A DNA stretch of 64,000 nucleotides. It comes from Beijerinckiaceae bacterium. GTDB lineage: Bacteria; Pseudomonadota; Alphaproteobacteria; Rhizobiales; Beijerinckiaceae. The stretch lies in contig CANGBC010000011.1 of assembly GCA_947452005.1 (NCBI GenBank), positions 1 to 64,000 of the forward strand, given 5' to 3'. A program made the position numbers and the translations under genes. The notes beneath the pieces were generated by a model. It was given only the letters and a program-made list of their open reading frames with translations, did not search any database and was not told the origin of the DNA. The first letter of the stretch is position 1. Every line of letters starts with the position of its first letter. This document shows, piece after piece, positions 54,359 to 63,323 of the stretch.

Positions 54359-55348
54359 TCAATCCAGCTTCTTCATGCCAACGCGCGCAGCAATCTCGGC
54401 CACCTGCTTTTCCTGCTCCGCAATATCCTTGGCGAAGTCTTCCGCCCCACCGGGGTTGGGCGTTTGCCCACTGGCCACCAGACGCTCCGCGATATTGGGC
54501 ATGCGCGCCACTTCAGCGACTTCATCGCCAATGCGCTTGCGCAACGCTGCATTCATGCTTTTGGGGCCAAACAGACCCACCAGCCCCTCGAGTTGCAAGG
54601 ACGGCACACCCGCTTCAATGGCCGTCACCACATTGGGCAAAGCGGGCGAACGTGTGCGGCTGTTGACCGCCAGCAGCTTCGCGCCATTGCCAATCACCGG
54701 CTGCATGATCGCATAAGCCGACATCACCACCTGAATGCGACCCGCCGCCATTTCAGCCGCGCCCTGCCCCAGATTGTTGAAGCTCACCTTCTGGATCTTC
54801 AGATCGAGCGCGGTCGTGAAATTGTCCCACACCAGATCCGTGATGCCCGGCACCGTCATGACATTCAATTCGCCCGGACGCTTGCGCGCCACATCGACCA
54901 GCTGTTGAAGCGATGTGATGCCGCTCTGGTCCGAGACACCCACAGCCAAAATCGTGTTGGAGAAACGCGCAATGGGGAGAAGATCACGGTCCCGCACATA
55001 GCCGAGCTTTTCATGCTTATAAGGATGTGGCGTGAAATTGCCGGTGGGCGTGAACAGCAGCTGATGATCATCATTGTCATTCACCACCGCGCGAATGGCG
55101 ATGAGGCTGTCGCCGCCGGGACGGTTCTCGACGACGATGCTCTGATTCCATTTGCGCGACAGCGCATCGGCCGCCAAACGCGCACCAATGTCAGCGCCTG
55201 CTCCTGGCGCAAAGGGCACCACAAATTTGACGGGCTTGGTGGGCCAAGCTGGCGTTTGTGCTGGCGTTTGCGCCTGAGCCAGTCCAGCGCACATCACAGC
55301 CATCAGACCGGCACCCATGAGCGCGGCCGCTTTCATCATGCGTTTCAT
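54359..55348 (-). CDS. TctC/Bug-type periplasmic solute-binding protein, classical Bug branch (5 of 7)
   Basis: 329 residues, signal AAALMGAGLMAVMCAGLAQA. Mature opening WPTKPVKFVVPFAPGAGADI and VVENRPGGDSLIAIRAV follow the classical Bordetella Bug pattern, unlike the other six here. ATG 55348 with gggggaa upstream. Minus strand, divergent from the SDR at 55600 with 251 bases between; convergent with the FAD monooxygenase. Confidence 0.9.
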   Translation of the reverse strand: MKRMMKAAALMGAGLMAVMCAGLAQAQTPAQTPAWPTKPVKFVVPFAPGAGADIGARLAADALSRKWNQSIVVENRPGGDSLIAIRAVVNDNDDHQLLFTPTGNFTPHPYKHEKLGYVRDRDLLPIARFSNTILAVGVSDQSGITSLQQLVDVARKRPGELNVMTVPGITDLVWDNFTTALDLKIQKVSFNNLGQGAAEMAAGRIQVVMSAYAIMQPVIGNGAKLLAVNSRTRSPALPNVVTAIEAGVPSLQLEGLVGLFGPKSMNAALRKRIGDEVAEVARMPNIAERLVASGQTPNPGGAEDFAKDIAEQEKQVAEIAARVGMKKLD

Positions 55349-55599
55349 GTTTCCCCCTTTGCCCTGATGATCTTGCGGGCAGCATCCCTTTTGGGATTGC
55401 TGACAGATTGGCGAGCTTCGCAAAATCGCGCAAGTCACCAGCATGTCATGAGCCAGACATCGGCTGTTGCGATGCAGCAAATAGGTGCGCGTGCCGACTT
55501 TAGGCCAACTTGCCAAGCCGATAGCAACTCCCGATACTTTTCAAAATAAAAGCAAAACAAGGACCAAAGGCAAAAAGCCAAGGTCCGCTGGGAGGGGAT

Positions 55600-56382
55600 A
55601 TGTACGAAGACGGCATTGCGCGCGATGGCCTGCGCACGGGCGATCATATTGTCATCACGGGCGGCGGCGGCGGCTTTGGTCGCGCCTTTTGCAAACGTCT
55701 GGCGCGCATGGGTGCCCGCATTTCCATCTGGGAGCTGAACGAAGAATCAGGCCGCGAGACAGAACGCCTTGTGCGCGAAGCCGGCGGTGACGCGACTTTT
55801 TTCAAAGTTGATCTGTCATCCAGCGCGTCCATCGATCAGGCGATTGAGGCCAGCCTCAAAGCCTATGGCACGCCCTATGGCATTATGAACAATGCCAGCA
55901 TCTATCCCCGCGCTAGCGTAGAAAAAATGAGCGTCGACACATTCGCGCGCACGCTGCAGGTCAATATCACCGCACCCTTCCACATCATCCATGCCTTTGG
56001 GCCAGCGATGATTGCCAACAAGCGCGGCGTCATCATCAACATTGCCTCCGGCCGTGCGCTGGAAGGCGCGGTGAATGGCGCCAATTATGCCTGTTCAAAA
56101 GCTGCCATTCTCTCGCTCAGCAAAACGGTTGCAATGGAATGGGCCAAACATAACATTCGCGCCAATACGATCATCCCCGGCGTGTCCTTCACGGCGCAGC
56201 CCTTGGAAAACACAACGCCCGAAGAGCTGATCGAGCGCGGCAAGCAGCGCATTCCTCTGGGCCGTGTCGGCTATCCGGAAGATATGGCGGGACTGGCCGC
56301 CTTCCTGTTCAGCGCAGACGCCTCCTACATGACAGGCCAAGCGGTGGCCATGAATGGCGGGATGATTATGATCCCGCAATAG
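55600..56382 (+). CDS. Short-chain dehydrogenase/reductase
   Basis: 260 residues, classical SDR. ITGGGGGFGRAFCKRLARMG binds NAD(P), IMNNASIYPRA is the NNxA motif, and ASGRALEGAVNGANYACSKA carries the catalytic Tyr and Lys. The extra N-terminal residues MYEDGIARDGLRTGDH are unusual. ATG after gggagggg. A TctC gene follows 44 bases later. Confidence 0.92.
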   Translation: MYEDGIARDGLRTGDHIVITGGGGGFGRAFCKRLARMGARISIWELNEESGRETERLVREAGGDATFFKVDLSSSASIDQAIEASLKAYGTPYGIMNNASIYPRASVEKMSVDTFARTLQVNITAPFHIIHAFGPAMIANKRGVIINIASGRALEGAVNGANYACSKAAILSLSKTVAMEWAKHNIRANTIIPGVSFTAQPLENTTPEELIERGKQRIPLGRVGYPEDMAGLAAFLFSADASYMTGQAVAMNGGMIMIPQ

Positions 56383-56426
56383 AGCGTCGCTTCTCACGCG
56401 CATCTGCAAGAGGAAGGGACGCCACC

Positions 56427-57458
56427 ATGTCACGCAAGCACGCACTCGCTTTTCTCTGCCTGTCGGCGCTGGGCGCACAGCTCAGCTCGCCAGCCCGCTC
56501 GCAAACGGTTGAAGATTTTTATCGCGGCAAAACTGTCAGTTTCATGGTGTCGTCGGCCGCCGGTGGCAGCTACGATATTATGAGCCGCACGCTGGCGACC
56601 TATTTGCCAAAATATCTGCCCGGTCAGCCCAATTTCGTCATCAAGAACCAGCCGGGCGCCGGGGGCATCACAGCCGCCAATCAGCTCTACGGCACGGCTG
56701 CGCGCGATGGCACAGTGATGGGCGGCTTGCAGGGCAATATTCCCTTCGAGCCGATGCTCGGCGTGAAAGAAGCGACCTTCGACGCGCGCAAATTCATTTG
56801 GCTCGGCACACCCAGCACCGAGACATGTGTGTTCACAGTCTGGTCGGAAACCGGCGTCAAATCCTATGAGGATCTGCGCACCAAAGAAATCACGGTGGCC
56901 TCAACCGGCGTCAATTCAAACCCGAGTGTCTCAGCGCGTTTGATGACAGAGTTGCTCGGCATCAAGGCGCGCCCGATTGTGGGCTATACCGGCATGGCCA
57001 ATGCGCTGCTGGCGGTTGAAAAGCGTGAAGTTGATGGCCATGCCTGCATTCTGTGGAGCGCCGTGCAGGCTTTGCGTCCCCAATGGATCAGCGAGAAGAA
57101 AGCGCAGTTCATCCTGCAATGGGGTGGGATCAAGGAAAAGGGCCTGCCTGACACGCCCTTCGTGATGGATCTGGTCAAAAAGCCGGAAGACAGATTGCTG
57201 CTGGAAGCGGCCTCCGCGCCGCTGGCCTTGGGCCGCCCCTTCCTTCTGCCACCCGACGTGCCCAAGGATCGCGCGCAAGCCATGCAAAAAGCCATGATGG
57301 CCGTCTTTGCGGACACGTCTTTCCAGGCCGATGCCCAACGCCAGGCGCTCGATATCAATGCCCCACGCAGCGGCGCGGAGGTGCAGCAATTGATCGAGCG
57401 CGTCTATTCCATGCCAAGCGATGTGATCGCGCGCCTGCGGCAAGTATCGGTGCAGTGA
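56427..57458 (+). CDS. TctC/Bug-type periplasmic solute-binding protein (6 of 7), with two cysteines
   Basis: 343 residues. Signal ALAFLCLSALGAQLSSPARS, then EDFYRGKTVSFMVSSAAGGS, TYLPKYLPGQPN and ARDGTVMGG. It has Cys134 (TETCVFTVWS) and Cys207 (DGHACILW), at positions equivalent to those in the gene at 62276; a disulfide in the periplasm is possible. ATG with ggaaggga upstream. Paired with an upstream SDR. Confidence 0.9.
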   Translation: MSRKHALAFLCLSALGAQLSSPARSQTVEDFYRGKTVSFMVSSAAGGSYDIMSRTLATYLPKYLPGQPNFVIKNQPGAGGITAANQLYGTAARDGTVMGGLQGNIPFEPMLGVKEATFDARKFIWLGTPSTETCVFTVWSETGVKSYEDLRTKEITVASTGVNSNPSVSARLMTELLGIKARPIVGYTGMANALLAVEKREVDGHACILWSAVQALRPQWISEKKAQFILQWGGIKEKGLPDTPFVMDLVKKPEDRLLLEAASAPLALGRPFLLPPDVPKDRAQAMQKAMMAVFADTSFQADAQRQALDINAPRSGAEVQQLIERVYSMPSDVIARLRQVSVQ

Positions 57459-57474
57459 GGGCAAGATTGCCCTC
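57457..57474. terminator. Bidirectional terminator candidate
   Basis: The stem gagggcaa/ttgccctc has a 2-base centre and is followed by tagcctttcttctttt. It lies across the stops of convergent TctC and alpha/beta hydrolase genes. Confidence 0.55.
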
Positions 57475-58505
57475 TAGCCTTTCTTCTTTTGGGCCGGGCG
57501 GGTCGCCTCACCAATCCAGTCGAGAATCCAATCCGCGACCTGCAGATTGTTCGTGTCCATCATCATCATATGCGTGTTACCGCGCACGCCCTTTTCATAG
57601 GTCGCGAGAAAATTGGCCTTGCCACCCGCCTTGACCACTTGGTCAACGGCTTTGCGGCATTCGCCTTCCCCATTCCACGCATGATCGCCCGCAACATTGA
57701 GCCAGGCCAAACGCGCCATGACTTGTGTTTGCTCTGGTGTGAGATTGCAGCCCGAGCGCCCCTCAACGCTGATCAGCGCTTTCACCAAGGCCGGACGCGC
57801 CAGTGCTGTCTGCGTTCCATAGGTGCCTGATTGCGAATGGACCATGACCATGGCGGGGCCAATTTTATCCAGCAACGCGACAAGGGCAGCAACGGTGGGC
57901 TGCGGTGATTGGTGCAACGTCACTTCTGTATTGGGCACAAGCTGCGCCATGTATTGATCGACGTGTTTCTGCGGGAATTTGGAATCCGCCCACCATTCAT
58001 CAGGCTTGGGACCAAAGCGGAAGACACCCCATGCACGCTCATAGGTGAACTGGATCACGCCGCCTTTCGGGATGAGGCTCGCATCACCCTTGGTCTGGGC
58101 CTGATTGATGGCCTCCGGATACCAACCCGAGCGTGCGCGGCCCGCGTGATCGATGACATAAACCGTATAACCCTTGCGCAGAAAATGTTGTTTCCAACCC
58201 TCGCGCCCATCAGGGGTCGTGTCATATGTTTTGCCGGCATGACCCGAGCCATGCACCATGATGATGGGAACAGACCCGGCCAGTTGACGCTTGGGCACAG
58301 CATATTCCACATACATTTGATTGACGACGACACGCCCACCCGGTGCCTCACCACCCGGATTTTGCGTCTTCACCACTTCGCCATTGATGAAAAAGCTGCC
58401 CTGATCTTTCAAGACAGGAGGCTCTGCGGCATGGCCAAAACATGTCCAGGACATCAACGCCCCGCATGCAACGGACAGGCGAAAACTCGCGGCTCGTGTC
58501 GACAT
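57474..58505 (-). CDS. Exported alpha/beta hydrolase (esterase-like)
   Basis: 343 residues. Signal RLSVACGALMSWTCFGHAA, then IIMVHGSGHAGKTYDTTPDG (oxyanion region) and a nucleophile elbow VHSQSGTYGT; the catalytic acid and His are likely in the C-terminal part (VAGDHAWNGEGE; GNTHMMMMDTNN). The His-Ser-Gln-Ser-Gly elbow is less common than G-x-S-x-G. It probably cleaves an ester in the periplasm. Divergent from the metallo-beta-lactamase-fold gene. Confidence 0.83.
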   Translation of the reverse strand: MSTRAASFRLSVACGALMSWTCFGHAAEPPVLKDQGSFFINGEVVKTQNPGGEAPGGRVVVNQMYVEYAVPKRQLAGSVPIIMVHGSGHAGKTYDTTPDGREGWKQHFLRKGYTVYVIDHAGRARSGWYPEAINQAQTKGDASLIPKGGVIQFTYERAWGVFRFGPKPDEWWADSKFPQKHVDQYMAQLVPNTEVTLHQSPQPTVAALVALLDKIGPAMVMVHSQSGTYGTQTALARPALVKALISVEGRSGCNLTPEQTQVMARLAWLNVAGDHAWNGEGECRKAVDQVVKAGGKANFLATYEKGVRGNTHMMMMDTNNLQVADWILDWIGEATRPAQKKKG

Positions 58506-58643
58506 CAGGACGTCCCCCCTCGTTTTATATTTTTGACTGGCCCGAGGTTAGCCTGTGCGGCGGACTAATTTCAACATTGCAGTGCGAGATTGACGCAGCC
58601 CGGCCAGGCACGCCAAACTGAAACCAAAATAAGGGGAAGAAAC

Positions 58644-59831
58644 ATGCGCAAGACATGGTTGGGCAAAAATGGGGTCGCTGGTCTGGGGTTGTTGGCCATG
58701 CTCGCCTGGTGCGGGAGCGCCTTCGCGATCACCGGCGACAAGGCCGAATTCGTCAAACTGGCTGATGATGTCTATGCCTATGTAGGCAAGCGCAATGATG
58801 CCAATGCTATGGTTATCGTCACCAACCAAGGCGTCGTGTTGGTGGACACGGGCAACAGCCAGCCTGACACGCGCGACATTGGCGAAAAGATCAAATCCGT
58901 GACCGACAAACCCGTGCGCTGGGTGGTGATCACGCAATATCATGGTGATCACTTCGGCGGTTCACCCTATTTCATGCCTGCCACCGTCATCGTCCACGAC
59001 AAAGTGGCGAAAGAAATTGCGAGCATGAAGCCTTACCAGATCAAATCCTGGCGCAAGCGTTTTCCTGAACGCAGTGCCGCGCTGGAAGGGCTTGCCCCCA
59101 TCGACATGGTGATGAGCTTTCCTGATCGCATGACGCTCAATCTCGGCGGCAAGCGCATTGAGCTGATCTATGTCGAGGACACTTATAATTCTGGCGATGT
59201 CGCCGTCTGGCTACCTGATTCAGGTGTGATGCACGGCTCATTTGCAGCCTACAAAGATCGCCACCCAGACATTCGCCCCGATTACAGTCATGGCACCACC
59301 GTCACCATGCTCAAGCAGCTGGAAGCTTTGCTTGCACTCAAGCCGCGCGTGGTTGTGCCCTCGCACGGGCCTTTGAGCACGGTCAGCGACCTGCAAGTTA
59401 TGGTCGATTACATTCTGCTCGCGCGGCAGAAAGTGCGCCTGATGATGGCCAAGGGCATGGCGCTGCCTGATGTCATTCGCAATTTCCACATGAATGAATT
59501 CAAGGATTGGGATCGCGCCACGCATTTCGACTGGATGGCGGAAACCATCCATCGCGAATTGTCAGGCCAAGGCCCGATCATTGTCACCGTGAAGGAGCTC
59601 AATTCCTCTGGTGAATTGACGGGGGTGATTGAGGCTGGGCGCAACCTCACGCTGAAAACCGCTGAGGGCAAAGATGTGCGCCTGCGTGTGACCTCTGACA
59701 CCAATATTGAAGGCGCGGCAGATCGCACCCAATTGCGCACGGGCATGAAGGTGCAGGCGCTCTACAAGGAGCCGGAGGATTTCAACCCCGCCCTGGGCTA
59801 TGACGTGATTGAATTGACAGTCGCCCGCTAG
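58644..59831 (+). CDS. Exported metallo-beta-lactamase-fold hydrolase with C-terminal OB-like domain
   Basis: 395 residues. Signal VAGLGLLAMLAWCGSAFA; MBL motif ITQYHGDHFGGSPYF, second metal region DTYNSGDVAVWLPDSGV, third VVPSHGPLSTVSD. Residues ~300-395 (PIIVTVKELNSSGELTGVIE, LRVTSDTNIEGA) look like a DUF5666/OB-type beta domain, an unusual fusion. ATG 58644 with gggga upstream. The 3' end is 7 bases from the convergent monooxygenase gene. Confidence 0.83.
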   Translation: MRKTWLGKNGVAGLGLLAMLAWCGSAFAITGDKAEFVKLADDVYAYVGKRNDANAMVIVTNQGVVLVDTGNSQPDTRDIGEKIKSVTDKPVRWVVITQYHGDHFGGSPYFMPATVIVHDKVAKEIASMKPYQIKSWRKRFPERSAALEGLAPIDMVMSFPDRMTLNLGGKRIELIYVEDTYNSGDVAVWLPDSGVMHGSFAAYKDRHPDIRPDYSHGTTVTMLKQLEALLALKPRVVVPSHGPLSTVSDLQVMVDYILLARQKVRLMMAKGMALPDVIRNFHMNEFKDWDRATHFDWMAETIHRELSGQGPIIVTVKELNSSGELTGVIEAGRNLTLKTAEGKDVRLRVTSDTNIEGAADRTQLRTGMKVQALYKEPEDFNPALGYDVIELTVAR

Positions 59832-59838
59832 ATAATTT

Positions 59839-61143
59839 TCAACAAGGCTCTGCCGCGCCCCGGCGCGGCAGGCCCAGATGATCGCGCAGCATCGTGCCGT
59901 GATAGGCCGTACGAAACAAACCGCGCCTTTGCAGCTCTGGCACAACAGAATCGACAAAAGCCTGCAAGCCATTGGGCAGCATGGCGGGCATGATGTTGAA
60001 ACCATCAGCCCCGCCCTGCTCAAACCAGTCCTGAAAGGAATCGGCGACGTCGGCAGGCGTGCCGATCAACTGACGATGGCCCTTCGAGACAACCAGCTTC
60101 TCCCACGTCTCGCGCACGCTCATCTTCTCGCGGCGTGACGTCTCAACAATGCCAATGGCTCGGCTTTGTGTCAGCTTCGACATATCAACGTCTGGCAACG
60201 GCCCCTCGATATCAACGCCTGACAGATCCATGCCCAAATGCCGACCCAAAGTCGCCAGCCCCGCTTCACGGTGAATGAGGCTTTGCAGCTTTTCATATGT
60301 GTCGTGGGCCTCTTGTCGCGTGCGCGCGACAATGGGCATGACGCCGGGCATGACCAGCGCATGATCGGGGTTGCGACCAAAGGCAGCAACGCGCGATTTG
60401 ATGTCACGATAAAACGCCTGCGCTGTGTCGAGATCTCGCTGGATGGTGAAAATCACCTCGGCATATTTGGCAGCCAGCGTTTTGCCATCTTCAGACGACC
60501 CCGCCTGCACCAGCACAGGATTACCCTGCGGACAGCGCGGCAGCGACAAAGGCCCGGCCACTTTGAAATAAGACCCGTCATGATTGAGCAGGCGCAATTT
60601 GCTGGCGTCGAAAAACAGCCCGCTTTCCTTGTCCATCAAGAGTGCATCATCATCCAGACAATCCCACAGGCCGCGCACAATATGCGTGAATTCATCGGCC
60701 CTGCGGTAACGCTCGGCATGCTCGAAATGCGCGTCATAGCCAAAGTTAAGAGCTTCGCGCGGCGAAGACGAGGTCACAATGTTCCAGCCCGCACGCCCGC
60801 CGCTGATATGATCGAGCGAGGCAAATTTGCGGGCCACATGATAGGGCTCGTTAAAAGAAGTTGTGGCTGTCGCCACCAGCCCGATGCGCTCGGTTACCAT
60901 GGCCAAGGCTGACAAAAGCGTCAGCGGCTCGAGCCGGAAATTATCAGAACGCTTGCCCTTGGGTGTGAGCGAAAACACATCCGCAACAAACAGCATGTCA
61001 AACAAGCCACGCTCGGCAATCTGCGCAAACCGAGCATAGGTCTTGACGCTGAATCCATCCGGATAGGCGTCATTGTGTCGCCAGGCCGCCATATGGTGCC
61101 CGCCAGGCGCCAGAAACAATCCAAGCCTGATCTGGCGTGACAT
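59839..61143 (-). CDS. LLM-class flavin-dependent monooxygenase, NtaA/SnaA/DszA family
   Basis: 434 residues. Family pattern: LGLFLAPGGHHMAAWRHND, DNFRLEPLTLLSALAMVTER, SGGRAGWNIVTSSSPREALN, FGYDAHFEHAERYRRADEF. These FMNH2-dependent enzymes attack chelators (NTA/EDTA), dibenzothiophene or similar. It is one base downstream of a diheme cytochrome c gene, so the two are coupled. No flavin reductase gene is in the window. Confidence 0.9.
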   Translation of the reverse strand: MSRQIRLGLFLAPGGHHMAAWRHNDAYPDGFSVKTYARFAQIAERGLFDMLFVADVFSLTPKGKRSDNFRLEPLTLLSALAMVTERIGLVATATTSFNEPYHVARKFASLDHISGGRAGWNIVTSSSPREALNFGYDAHFEHAERYRRADEFTHIVRGLWDCLDDDALLMDKESGLFFDASKLRLLNHDGSYFKVAGPLSLPRCPQGNPVLVQAGSSEDGKTLAAKYAEVIFTIQRDLDTAQAFYRDIKSRVAAFGRNPDHALVMPGVMPIVARTRQEAHDTYEKLQSLIHREAGLATLGRHLGMDLSGVDIEGPLPDVDMSKLTQSRAIGIVETSRREKMSVRETWEKLVVSKGHRQLIGTPADVADSFQDWFEQGGADGFNIMPAMLPNGLQAFVDSVVPELQRRGLFRTAYHGTMLRDHLGLPRRGAAEPC

Positions 61144-61144
61144 A

Positions 61145-62026
61145 TCACTGCGCTCCCGATGAAAGCGCCGGCAGGTTTCGCAGAAAAACGATCAACGCAT
61201 TCATATCGGAATCACTCATACGGGCATACATGTCGAAATCCATCACACCCACCAGCTTTCCGCCATCTGGTCTCACGCCCTTGGTGATCGCGGTTCTGAT
61301 CTGTTCATCACTCCAGCTACCGAGCGATGTCGGCGTGATATTCGAGGCGACCACTGTGCCACCGCCACGCGCGGTATAAGTATTGCCACCCGCACCCAGG
61401 CGCGTGAGATCAGGCTGCCCATCGATGCGCGGTGTATGACACTGGAAGCAATGCGAGACAGTCACTCCGATATAGTGACCATACGCAATCTGATTTTTTC
61501 TGCCTGGCTCGGCTACAGTGCTAACAAGTTCCATTTTCACAGAAGCGCGTTGCGGATCGAGGCGCTCAACCGGATTTTTAATGGCAGGAACCGTCCGCAA
61601 ATAGGCAACAATGGCTTTGACATCGGCATCCGACAGATCGCGATAAAAAAACGTTCCCATCGGCGGGCGAACGCTGCTGCCATCGGGACGCGTGCCGTTG
61701 CGGATCGAAGCAATGATCTGCTCATCACTCCAGTGCCCCAATCCCGTTTCAGGGTCAGATGTCAGATTAGACGCAAGCAGCCCGCCGACGCGTTGGCCAC
61801 CTGAGAGAAATTTCTCTTTGATGGTCTTGCCCTCGGAATCTTTCTGCGTGTGGCAAGAGCTGCAGATTCCGATGCAGACAAGATATTCGCCCCGCTCAAT
61901 CTCTGAGCTCGCAGCAGCGGCGCGATCGCCTGGCAACAGCATCGCGAGAGAGAGCAAAAACATTAGCCCTCCTACGCCTATCCGCGAACCGATCTGGCGC
62001 GCAAAACAGATCATGCGCAATGGCAT
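61145..62026 (-). CDS. Diheme cytochrome c
   Basis: 293 residues. Signal VGGLMFLLSLAMLLPGDRAAA, heme motifs CSSCH (55-59) and CFQCH (193-197), and the conserved W-S-D-E-Q-I segments after each heme as in alcohol-dehydrogenase-type cytochrome subunits. It ends immediately before the start of a flavin monooxygenase gene (tgatatg). ATG 62026 with gggaggg upstream. Confidence 0.9.
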   Translation of the reverse strand: MPLRMICFARQIGSRIGVGGLMFLLSLAMLLPGDRAAAASSEIERGEYLVCIGICSSCHTQKDSEGKTIKEKFLSGGQRVGGLLASNLTSDPETGLGHWSDEQIIASIRNGTRPDGSSVRPPMGTFFYRDLSDADVKAIVAYLRTVPAIKNPVERLDPQRASVKMELVSTVAEPGRKNQIAYGHYIGVTVSHCFQCHTPRIDGQPDLTRLGAGGNTYTARGGGTVVASNITPTSLGSWSDEQIRTAITKGVRPDGGKLVGVMDFDMYARMSDSDMNALIVFLRNLPALSSGAQ

Positions 62027-62275
62027 GCCCCTCCCTGCAATGGGCCTCTGCGGGCCTCTCTTGGGGGAGAAGCATAAAGCAGTGGGCTACGGCTGAGCAA
62101 CCGCGGTTCGGGCATTGGTTAAATAACGAATGTGATGAGCTACTTTTAAATGAAGCCAAAATGCTGCGGCGCATCAAAAACACAAAACGACGTGCATAGA
62201 TTTTGATCATCTTGCCAAGGCGGCTGCGTGCGCATCTAATCATCATCATAAAAAAATAATGTGGGAGGGTCAGGC

Positions 62276-63310
62276 ATGGCTTGCAGGAACAAAGCGCGCG
62301 GAGTGCTGTTTGGTCTGGCATGTCTTGTGGGCGCACAAGCGCAGGCACAAGATGCGTCACATTTCTTCGCTGACAAGACGATCAACTTTATCGTCGCATC
62401 TGGTCCAGGCGGCGGATACGACATGTATGCGCGCCTTCTCACACGCCATTTCGGCCGCAACATTCCCGGCAACCCCTCTTTCGCTGTTCAATATCTTCCA
62501 GGAGGCGGCGGCATTGTTGCTGCCAACAATCTGTACGGACTTTCTAAGAAAGACGGCACAGTGATGGGGCTTCTCGCCTCGAGCACTTTTCTGCTCGCTG
62601 CCGTTGGTGATCCGCACACCAAATTTGAAAATCTCAAATTCACATTCATCGGCAACATGAATGAAGAAGCCGACACATGCTCCGTCTGGCACACGACAGG
62701 AATCAAATCCGTTCAGGACTTGAAATCGCGCGAAGTGATTATCGGCACGGCCGGTGTGGGTTCCAATTCGCACACATTCCCGGTCGGCATGAATGCGGTG
62801 ATTGGCACAAAATTCAAACCTATTCCGGGCTATTCGGGTGGCGCGCAAATTCGCACCACTGCCATGGAGCGCGGCGAGCTTCACGGTTCCTGCGGAATTT
62901 TCGTATCGACTTTGGGCGCGCAATTTGGCCAGCCTCTGTCTGAGGGTAAGCTGAATGTTGTTTTGCAAATGGGCCTGACGCGCCATCCCAAATATAAGGA
63001 CGTGCCCAACGCATTGGAGCTTGCCAGTGATGACGTCGGTCGCCAGTCTCTCGAATTGCTCTTCGCGCAGCTCGCCCTTGGCCGCCCCATTCTCGCCCCA
63101 CCCGATGTCCCGCAAGACCGCGCAGCTCTTTTGAGCAAAGCCTTTCAGGAAACAATGCGCGATCCGCAATTTATAGCAGAAGCCGAAAAGACCAATGTTG
63201 AAACCAGATGGTTTGATGGCGCGCGCATGCGCGACGTCATGATGAAAATGGAATCGGCCCCTGCTCCTATCAAAGCGCGAGTAAAGGCCATTCTCGAACA
63301 GCAGAGCTGA
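62276..63310 (+). CDS. TctC/Bug-type periplasmic solute-binding protein (7 of 7), with two cysteines
   Basis: 344 residues. Signal VLFGLACLVGAQAQAQ, then FFADKTINFIVASGPGGGYD, ARLLTRHFGRNIPGNPS and KKDGTVMGL. Cys135 (EADTCSVWHT) and Cys206 (HGSCGIFV) match the pair in the gene at 56427. ATG 62276 has gggaggg upstream; a GTG at 62261 is inside the ribosome site. Followed 13 bases later by a luciferase-like monooxygenase, repeating the 35.5-37.5 kb arrangement. Confidence 0.9.
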   Translation: MACRNKARGVLFGLACLVGAQAQAQDASHFFADKTINFIVASGPGGGYDMYARLLTRHFGRNIPGNPSFAVQYLPGGGGIVAANNLYGLSKKDGTVMGLLASSTFLLAAVGDPHTKFENLKFTFIGNMNEEADTCSVWHTTGIKSVQDLKSREVIIGTAGVGSNSHTFPVGMNAVIGTKFKPIPGYSGGAQIRTTAMERGELHGSCGIFVSTLGAQFGQPLSEGKLNVVLQMGLTRHPKYKDVPNALELASDDVGRQSLELLFAQLALGRPILAPPDVPQDRAALLSKAFQETMRDPQFIAEAEKTNVETRWFDGARMRDVMMKMESAPAPIKARVKAILEQQS

Positions 63311-63323
63311 AGGACAGAAGAAA

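Noticed and set aside
32365-63310. Complete tripartite tricarboxylate transporter
   Set aside because: No protein with the 12-helix TctA or 4-helix TctB profile was found near any of the seven receptors.
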